Of a stretch of DNA of 37,261 bases, positions 31,794 to 37,261 are shown one piece after another; position 1 is the stretch's first letter; each line of letters starts with the position of its first letter. Below the pieces are notes generated by a model, which saw only the letters and a program-made list of their open reading frames with translations, did not search any database and had not been told where the DNA came from. Where the stretch lies: NCBI GenBank assembly GCA_015493765.1, contig WGCQ01000017.1, positions 1 through 37,261 of the forward strand, given 5' to 3'. The stretch is from Deltaproteobacteria bacterium. GTDB lineage: Bacteria > Myxococcota_A > UBA9042 > DTJE01 > S145-11. The position numbers and the translations under genes were made by a program.

Positions 31794-34265
31794 ATGCGTA
31801 AGGTTATGATTTTAATGGCATTTTTTGTGCTTTCCGGATGCGCTGTCACATCGTTCGTGGCCTACAAGATCCATCCGAATTATCCGCGCAACAAGTCGAA
31901 AACCCTGCACATAGAGGGGTTGCACAAGCCGGTGAAGGTGCTGATTGACACGTTCGGCGTGCCGCACATCCAGGCACAGGACACCCACGACCTGGTCATG
32001 GCCGTGGGCTTTTTCCATGGCAGGGACCGCTTTTTCGAGATGGACGTGTTACGCAGGATCGCCAGCGGCAGGCTGTCGGAACTGGTGGGCCTGCAACACA
32101 TCAGGAACGGCACCAGCGTGGATTTCGACCTGTCCATGCGGGGCTGGGGCATGGAGGACCTGGCAAAACAGGACGTAAAGGCCATGTCGCCCGGGGCAAG
32201 GGCCTTGCTGAAGGCCTACGTTGCTGGCGTGAATGCCGCGCTGAAACGATACACGCCCGTGGAATACAGGATGCTGCGTGTAAAACCCGTTCCGTGGCAC
32301 ATGAGGGATTCCCTGGTGGTGGGCAGGCTCGTGACATGGAGCATCGCGCACAACTGGACCCAGGAGGCCACCCGGCTGATCCTGGCGTTGTACGAAGGCG
32401 TGGACAAGGCGCGGCGTATCTGGCCAGGCCGGCCATGGCCCGGCGGGGTCAGCCTGCAACCAAAGGGGCCGCTGCATCCGCTGCCGCCCGCGGTGATGCC
32501 TGAACTGAAGGGCATGTTTCCCGGGCACAAACGCACTGGCAAGCCTGCGGCCGCCTTTGCCCTACCCTTCTTTTCCGGAGCCAGCAATGCCTGGGCAATC
32601 GGCGGCGGCCTGAGCGCATCTGGCAAGCCGATCGTGGCCTCGGACCCGCATTTGCTGCACATGTCGCCCTCGTTCATGTACCTTGAGCACCTGAAATGGG
32701 GTAAGGTGGACGTGATTGGTGCGGCAGTACCTGGGATCCCATTCGTGGTTGCGGGACACAACAGGCACGTGGCCTGGGGGATCACCTCCACGGTTGCGGA
32801 TATTTTGGACCTGTGCGTGGAAAAAACCAGGCAGCAACACGGGGTTCAGCAGGTCCTGGACCCGACAGGCAAATGGCTGAACGTGGCCAGGAAAACCGTT
32901 GTCATCCGCATCAGGAAAAGGCGTAGATACATCGAAAAACGCTTCGTGATACGCCACACCGCGAACGGGCCGGCCTTCAATGACATGTACCCGGGCGTGC
33001 TGCCAAAATGGGCGCCGCTGGTCACGATCCGCATGCCCAAAATACCCATCGGCGACTCGCTGTTCGCCCTGGAGGCGGTTGCCAAGGCCCAAACCGTGAT
33101 GCAATTGCACGAGGCATTTCGCAACATGGCAGCACCCGTGAACACGTACATGGCGGCGGACACCAGTGGAAACATCGCCTTGTTCGTGGCCGGCAAGGTG
33201 CCGATCCGCAAGGGCTATCGCGGCACATTCCCGGTGCCCGGCTGGGTCAAGGCGTACCAGTGGCAGGGCTTTATACCGTACGACGACATGCCCTACGGCC
33301 TGTCCAAGGGCAAGGCGTTCTTTGTCAACGCAAACAACCTGAGTGCGGCCCCGGGTGCCTTGAAATACATCGTAAACGTGGACGCCGCACCGGACTACAG
33401 GTTCGAACGGATCACAGAACTGGTGAAAAAGACGCAAAAACACACGGTCAAGACGAACGAGGCGATCCAGCAGGACCGATACTTGATGCGCGCCCGGGCA
33501 CTAATGCCCGTATTTTTGCATGACCTGGATGGCATGAAAACGGGTGACACAGGCCGCAAGGCCCTGAATATATTAAAAAACTGGAAATACCAGGCCGGAC
33601 CGGACATGGCTGCGCCTGCCGTGTTCTTTGCCATGTACAGGTCGCTGCTGATGCACAGTATCCGAATGCACCTCGACCCCGGGCCCGCGCATTTCGTGAT
33701 CACCAGGCGCTACACGCCGAATTTCATCGACCTGGCGCTGAAGGACCCTGAAAATCCGTTGTGGGACGACCCTGCCACACCGGTGCATGAAACCCGGAAG
33801 CAGGCGGTCCGCCGGGCATTCAGGCAGGCCGTGTCATTTTTGAGTGCGCGCCTGGGGCCGGATGTTGCCCGGTGGCACTGGGGCAGGCTGCACGACATCG
33901 AGATCCCGCACCTGTTCGGGGCCAAACGTGTCCTTAGAAAGACGTTCGACATGCCACGGGCTGCCATGGGCGGGGGCATGGACTCCGTGTGGAAGAGCCA
34001 CTTCGACATGGCCGACCCCGAGCACCCGTTTCGTACCACTGCCGGTCCGGTGTGGCGCATGGTGGTGGACCTGAACGACATCAACCACGGCGTGTGGGTG
34101 CTGGACACGGGCGAATCCGGGTGGGCCGGGTCACCGCACTACAAGGACCAGTTCAAGCGCTGGATCGCGGGAAAGTACATCCCCATGTGGATGAACTGGC
34201 AGGAAATCCCCAAACACCTCGACGGCGTCTGGACGCTGAAGCCTCCGAAAAAGGAGAAAAAATGA
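31794..34265 (+). CDS. Penicillin-acylase family (S45) Ntn-hydrolase lipoprotein
   Basis: An 823-residue precursor. Signal MRKVMILMAFFVLSGC ends in a lipobox, so it is membrane-anchored. The family start (KPVKVLIDTFGVPHIQAQDTHD, FFHGRDRFFEMDVLRR) forms the alpha chain. Self-cleavage is expected before Ser264 in SGASNAWAIGG; DPHLLHMSP and PGIPFVVAGHNRHVAWGIT are typical of the beta chain. The family hydrolyses amides with acyl groups (penicillins, acyl-homoserine lactones, N-acyl lipids); the acyl specificity cannot be read here. It follows the barrel gene by 7 bases and overlaps the DUF819 gene by 4. As a second amidase beside a C45 enzyme and an S1P-lyase homologue, it may release long-chain bases. 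Confidence 0.9.
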   Translation: MRKVMILMAFFVLSGCAVTSFVAYKIHPNYPRNKSKTLHIEGLHKPVKVLIDTFGVPHIQAQDTHDLVMAVGFFHGRDRFFEMDVLRRIASGRLSELVGLQHIRNGTSVDFDLSMRGWGMEDLAKQDVKAMSPGARALLKAYVAGVNAALKRYTPVEYRMLRVKPVPWHMRDSLVVGRLVTWSIAHNWTQEATRLILALYEGVDKARRIWPGRPWPGGVSLQPKGPLHPLPPAVMPELKGMFPGHKRTGKPAAAFALPFFSGASNAWAIGGGLSASGKPIVASDPHLLHMSPSFMYLEHLKWGKVDVIGAAVPGIPFVVAGHNRHVAWGITSTVADILDLCVEKTRQQHGVQQVLDPTGKWLNVARKTVVIRIRKRRRYIEKRFVIRHTANGPAFNDMYPGVLPKWAPLVTIRMPKIPIGDSLFALEAVAKAQTVMQLHEAFRNMAAPVNTYMAADTSGNIALFVAGKVPIRKGYRGTFPVPGWVKAYQWQGFIPYDDMPYGLSKGKAFFVNANNLSAAPGALKYIVNVDAAPDYRFERITELVKKTQKHTVKTNEAIQQDRYLMRARALMPVFLHDLDGMKTGDTGRKALNILKNWKYQAGPDMAAPAVFFAMYRSLLMHSIRMHLDPGPAHFVITRRYTPNFIDLALKDPENPLWDDPATPVHETRKQAVRRAFRQAVSFLSARLGPDVARWHWGRLHDIEIPHLFGAKRVLRKTFDMPRAAMGGGMDSVWKSHFDMADPEHPFRTTAGPVWRMVVDLNDINHGVWVLDTGESGWAGSPHYKDQFKRWIAGKYIPMWMNWQEIPKHLDGVWTLKPPKKEKK

Positions 34266-35413
34266 CCCTGCTAATCCTGTTTTACATCCTGTTTCCTGCA
34301 CTGGTGCTGTATCTGGCATACAAGTACCCGGTTGTAAACAAGATCGGCCCGGTGATCGTGTGCTACATCGTGGGGATCGTGCTGGGCAACATCGGGGTCA
34401 TGCCCAAAAACGTGTTGGAGGTCCAGGATCAGCTCGCATTGATCGCTGTGAGCCTGGCATTGCCGTTGATGCTGTTTTCCATGAACGTGCGCAAGTGGGC
34501 CAGGCTGGCTGGCAAGACCCTGGCGGCCATGGGCTTTGCAATCCTGGCCATCGCGATCGTGACGTTTGTGGCATACCTGTTTCTGCGTGCGTACAGGCCG
34601 GATGCGTGGAAGATCGCGGGCATGGCCATAGGCGTGTACACGGGCGGCACACCGAACCTGGCGGCAATAAAAGAGGCCCTGGGCGTGGATTCCAACACCT
34701 TCATCATCCTGCACACGTATGACACGTTGTTTTCGCTGTTTTACGTGATCTTTGTGATGAGCGTGGCGCAACGATTTTTCCTGCTCTTTTTGCCGCCGTT
34801 CAAGAAAAGCCAGGCAGGCCCGTCCGACAACGACGACCAGCCCGTGGAGGGGATCCAGGCATACAAGGGCCTGGTTGAACGTCAAAACCTGCCCGGACTG
34901 GGCATGGCCTTTGCCGCATCCGCGTTGATCACCGCGATCGGTTACGGGGTTTCCAGGGTCCTGCCGGACTCGTCCGCGGAATCGGCAGGCATACTCACGA
35001 TCACGACCCTGGGGATCTTAGGCTCCTTGTGGCCCAGGCTGAACCGAACCAGGTACACATTCCAACTGGGCATGTACATCATCCTGGTGTTCTCGCTGGT
35101 GGTGGGTTCCATGGCAAAGGTGCAAAACGTGACTACGATCCACCCGGCATTGATGCTGTTCATCCTTGTATCGATCTACGCCACCATGTTTTTGCAAGCG
35201 CTGTTTTGCTGGCTTGCAAAGATCGATGCCGACACGTTCATCATCACGTCCGTGTCCGCGATCATGTCGCCGCCCTTTGTGCCCGTGGTGGCCGGCAGTT
35301 TGAAAAACGAGGAGATCATCCTGTCAGGCCTGACCACGGGCCTGATCGGTTATGCACTGGGCAATTACCTGGGTGTCGGACTGGCCATGCTGTACCACGC
35401 AATAGGAGGTTAA
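34262..35413 (+). CDS. DUF819 (YjcL-like) integral membrane protein, probable transporter
   Basis: A 383-residue inner-membrane protein with about 10-11 helices. Family-like stretches are VPLMLFSMNVRKWARLA-type helix ends (ALPLMLFSMNVRKWARL), GVYTGGTPNLAAIKEALG with the helix-breaking TGGTPN, and near the end VSAIMSPPFVPVVAGSLKN. DUF819 proteins have an inverted-repeat sodium-symporter-like fold and no firm substrate. The start ATG overlaps the previous stop (ATGA) after AAGGAG. In this operon it may move the amine or acid product across the inner membrane. Confidence 0.85.
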   Translation: MTLLILFYILFPALVLYLAYKYPVVNKIGPVIVCYIVGIVLGNIGVMPKNVLEVQDQLALIAVSLALPLMLFSMNVRKWARLAGKTLAAMGFAILAIAIVTFVAYLFLRAYRPDAWKIAGMAIGVYTGGTPNLAAIKEALGVDSNTFIILHTYDTLFSLFYVIFVMSVAQRFFLLFLPPFKKSQAGPSDNDDQPVEGIQAYKGLVERQNLPGLGMAFAASALITAIGYGVSRVLPDSSAESAGILTITTLGILGSLWPRLNRTRYTFQLGMYIILVFSLVVGSMAKVQNVTTIHPALMLFILVSIYATMFLQALFCWLAKIDADTFIITSVSAIMSPPFVPVVAGSLKNEEIILSGLTTGLIGYALGNYLGVGLAMLYHAIGG

Positions 35414-35414
35414 A

Positions 35415-36869
35415 ATGGACGATTTAATGGATAAAATTGGCAAAAAACTGCCGGAAAAAGGCATTGATCGGGACGAAATCCTGAAAATGCTGCATAAACT
35501 GGCCGAATCGGACGTGGATTACAAGACCGGCCGCACCTGGAGCCTGGTGTATCATGCGGGCGAGGCGCACACGGAGTTTTTGAAGCAGGCGCACGGGGTG
35601 TTTTTCGAAACGAATGGCTTGAATCCGATGGCCTTTACCAGTCTGAAGCGCTTCGAGCACGACGTGGTCAGCATGACGGCCCACATGCTGCACGGCGGGC
35701 CTGAGGCCGTGGGCACCATCACGTCAGGCGGGACCGAGAGCATATTTCTGGCGATCAAGACCTACCGCGACATGGCCAGGCGCAAACGCCCGTGGATACG
35801 GCGGCCCAACATTGTTGCGCCCGTGTCCGCGCACGTGGCATTCAAAAAGGCGTGCGAATTCCTGGATGTACGCATGATTACAGCGCCCCTGGACAAGGAC
35901 TTCCGCGTGGACATGCGCGCGGTCAGGCGGCTGGTGAACCACAACACGATCCTGCTGGTCGGGTCCGCGCCCAACTATCCCTACGGCACGATCGACCCCA
36001 TCGAGGAACTGGGGCGCCTGGCACAAAGGCGGCACCTGCCCCTGCACGTGGATGGGTGCCTGGGCGGGTTCATGCTGCCGTTCGTGGAGCGGGCCGGGTA
36101 TCCGCTGCCCCTGTTTGATTTTCGGGTGCCTGGCGTGACATCCATGTCCGCTGACGTGCACAAGTACGGATACGCTGCAAAAGGGGCCTCCGTGGTGGTG
36201 TACCGCAGCATGGATTACCTGCAACACCAGTTTTTCATCGAAACGGACTGGCCCGGCGGGCTGTTTGCATCGGCCGGGGTGCTGGGCACACGGCCAGGCG
36301 GGTCGATTGCGGCTGCGTGGGCCGCGATGCTGGCATTCGGGGAGCAGGGCTACACGGAGTTGGCACGCAAGACCATGGAAACGACCCGGCAGATGCAGGA
36401 TGGGATTCGCTCTATCCCGGGTCTTGCAATCGTGGGCAGGCCCGACATGACCGTGTTCGCATACCATTCCACGGACAAGGCCCTGAACATCTATGCCGTG
36501 GGTGACCTGATGGAGGAAAAGGGTTGGCACATCGACCGCCTGCCCAAGCCACCGGCCCTGCACGCCATGGTCACGATCAACCACCAGGACGCGGCGCAGC
36601 GCTATGTGGAGGACCTGCGCGCATCCGTTGAGTACCTGAGGGCACATCCTGACATGGCGCAAAAGGGTTCGGCCCCCATGTACGGGCTCATGGCCAAAAT
36701 GCCCCTGCGCGGCATGGTAAAGAAAAACGTTCTGCAGATCATGAAACAGATGTACTCGCCCGAGGGCAGGATGCCTGACCTGTCCGCGGACGGCGACACG
36801 GCCAGGGACCCGCTGGTCAATATCGGACTCAAGGCCCTGCAGTGGTGGGAGCGATTCCGCGGGTCCTGA
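35415..36869 (+). CDS. Sphingosine-1-phosphate lyase homologue (PLP-dependent)
   Basis: A 484-residue fold-type I PLP enzyme that matches eukaryotic sphingosine-1-phosphate lyase along its length. TSGGTES (103-109) binds the phosphate, His140 (SAHVAF) stacks on PLP, Asp213 (VDGCLGGF) holds the ring nitrogen and Lys250 (SADVHKYGYAAKG) forms the Schiff base. GRTWSLVYHAGEAHTEF, FETNGLNPMAFTSLKRFE, TDWPGGLFAS and the C-terminal MYGLMAKMP also parallel S1P lyase rather than glutamate decarboxylases. It lacks the membrane anchor of the eukaryotic enzyme, like known bacterial forms. It would split a phosphorylated long-chain base into an aldehyde and phosphoethanolamine. Last gene of the operon, AGGAGG before its start. 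No sphingosine kinase is encoded here. Confidence 0.88.
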   Translation: MDDLMDKIGKKLPEKGIDRDEILKMLHKLAESDVDYKTGRTWSLVYHAGEAHTEFLKQAHGVFFETNGLNPMAFTSLKRFEHDVVSMTAHMLHGGPEAVGTITSGGTESIFLAIKTYRDMARRKRPWIRRPNIVAPVSAHVAFKKACEFLDVRMITAPLDKDFRVDMRAVRRLVNHNTILLVGSAPNYPYGTIDPIEELGRLAQRRHLPLHVDGCLGGFMLPFVERAGYPLPLFDFRVPGVTSMSADVHKYGYAAKGASVVVYRSMDYLQHQFFIETDWPGGLFASAGVLGTRPGGSIAAAWAAMLAFGEQGYTELARKTMETTRQMQDGIRSIPGLAIVGRPDMTVFAYHSTDKALNIYAVGDLMEEKGWHIDRLPKPPALHAMVTINHQDAAQRYVEDLRASVEYLRAHPDMAQKGSAPMYGLMAKMPLRGMVKKNVLQIMKQMYSPEGRMPDLSADGDTARDPLVNIGLKALQWWERFRGS

Positions 36870-36886
36870 AAGGTGCTGCCAAGAGC

Positions 36887-36940
36887 GAATTTAGTCCGCC
36901 AATTTTGGGTAAGTCCCAAATTACCTGTCAAATTTGAGCA
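36887..36940. repeat. Two opposed repeat ends of family 1
   Basis: AATTTAGTCCGCCAATTTTGGGT is followed by AAGT and CCCAAATTACC, so two of the CCCAAATTACC-type ends face each other with no element between them. This may be a footprint left by loss of a repeat. Confidence 0.4.
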
Positions 36941-36954
36941 CCGGGCAATTTCCA

Positions 36955-37045
36955 CACCCATGCCAGGGAAAAAGGGCTGGTACACAGGTCTGCCCCTACA
37001 AATCAATGACAAAACATATCAATCCAACAGCCTTGAGCCGCCTGC
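36955..37045 (-). repeat. Dispersed intergenic repeat, family 2, copy 4
   Basis: On the minus strand GGCTGTTGGATTGATATG and TTGTAGGGGCAGACCTGTGTACCAGCCCTTTTT match the order seen at 11342-11405. CCGCCTGCGCTCCACG at 37034-37049 (plus strand) matches 17840-17855. Confidence 0.4.
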
Positions 37046-37074
37046 GCTCCACGACTTTCGTTTTACCGGGATCA

Positions 37075-37261
37075 CACGGCCAACGGTCACGGCCACGGAT
37101 TCGGGATTCGGGGTTCGGGTCTCGGGACGCAGCCTGCGGCTGCTTTCGGGACGGCCCTTCGGGCCTTCGGGAAGGCTCCCGTTGCAACCGGAAACCCACG
37201 GCCACGGACTCGGTCACGGCCAACGGTCACGGACTCGGATTCGGGATTCGGGGTTCGGGTC
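37075..37261. repeat. GC-rich degenerate tandem repeat at the window edge
   Basis: GGATTCGGGATTCGGGG followed by TTCGGGTC occurs twice (37097 on and 37236 on), with ACGGTCACGG words before each copy. Between them GGGACGG-CCCTTCGGGCC palindromes occur. It is the same type of array as 17838-17940. It runs off the window, so its full length is unknown. Confidence 0.5.

Noticed and set aside
35415-36869. Glutamate or tyrosine decarboxylase
   Set aside because: The N-terminal segment, the DWPGG loop and the C-terminal YG motif follow S1P lyase along the whole length, which the decarboxylases do not.
37075-37261. Repeat array that could suggest a CRISPR locus
   Set aside because: Repeats are degenerate, of irregular spacing and low complexity, and no cas gene is present.

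Overview
The window comes from a Gram-negative bacterium. It encodes an outer-membrane efflux channel, lipoproteins with lipoboxes and an outer-membrane barrel. RNase J, IHF-alpha, an infC-rpmI-rplT block, cytochrome bd and FmdE/DUF169 proteins together suggest a deltaproteobacterial-type lineage (Desulfobacterota or Myxococcota sensu lato). That placement is inference. No transposase, integrase, CRISPR array or rRNA was seen. The intergenic regions are rich in dispersed repeats.

Layout. 1-2.4 kb: a type II restriction-modification pair (MjaI-like nuclease plus amino-methyltransferase) lies between a full RND pump gene and a rearranged duplicate of that gene's 3' end. 2.4-8.75 kb: an autoregulated operon, tetR-tolC-MFP-RND, with a clear promoter and operator. 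8.8-12.2 kb: a DUF169 gene and two FmdE-family genes, preceded by two copies of one palindromic operator and interrupted by repeats. 12.6-14.8 kb: an arsenic operon, arsR-acr3-arsC, in which ArsC carries an extra N-terminal thioredoxin-like domain. 15.1-17.4 kb: cydAB. 18-20.4 kb: lepB, and divergently fetAB. 20.9-24.5 kb: hemB, RNase J, rimI and a stand-alone archaeal-type ThrRS editing domain. 25.3-26.6 kb: an XPB-like helicase. 26.7-28.2 kb: tRNA-Val, infC (AUA start), rpmI, rplT and ihfA.

28.6-36.9 kb holds the most interesting unit: five tightly packed genes. They encode a C45-type Ntn-hydrolase lipoprotein, an outer-membrane barrel, a penicillin-acylase-type (S45) Ntn-hydrolase lipoprotein, a DUF819 membrane protein and a very clear sphingosine-1-phosphate lyase homologue. 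I read this as a candidate system that takes up and degrades N-acylated long-chain amines (ceramide-like lipids or N-acyl amides). Amide bonds would be cut at the cell surface or in the periplasm and the freed base would be cleaved in the cytoplasm. This is inference from families and gene order.

Several intergenic signals deserve attention. One is a hairpin-bearing repeat family with compensatory changes. Another is a two-copy structured-RNA candidate (12394-12540 and 20570-20710). There is a shared 20-bp palindrome at 8795 and 11125. Finally, the tetranucleotide CTAG is almost absent from the window, which fits the predicted specificity of the restriction system.
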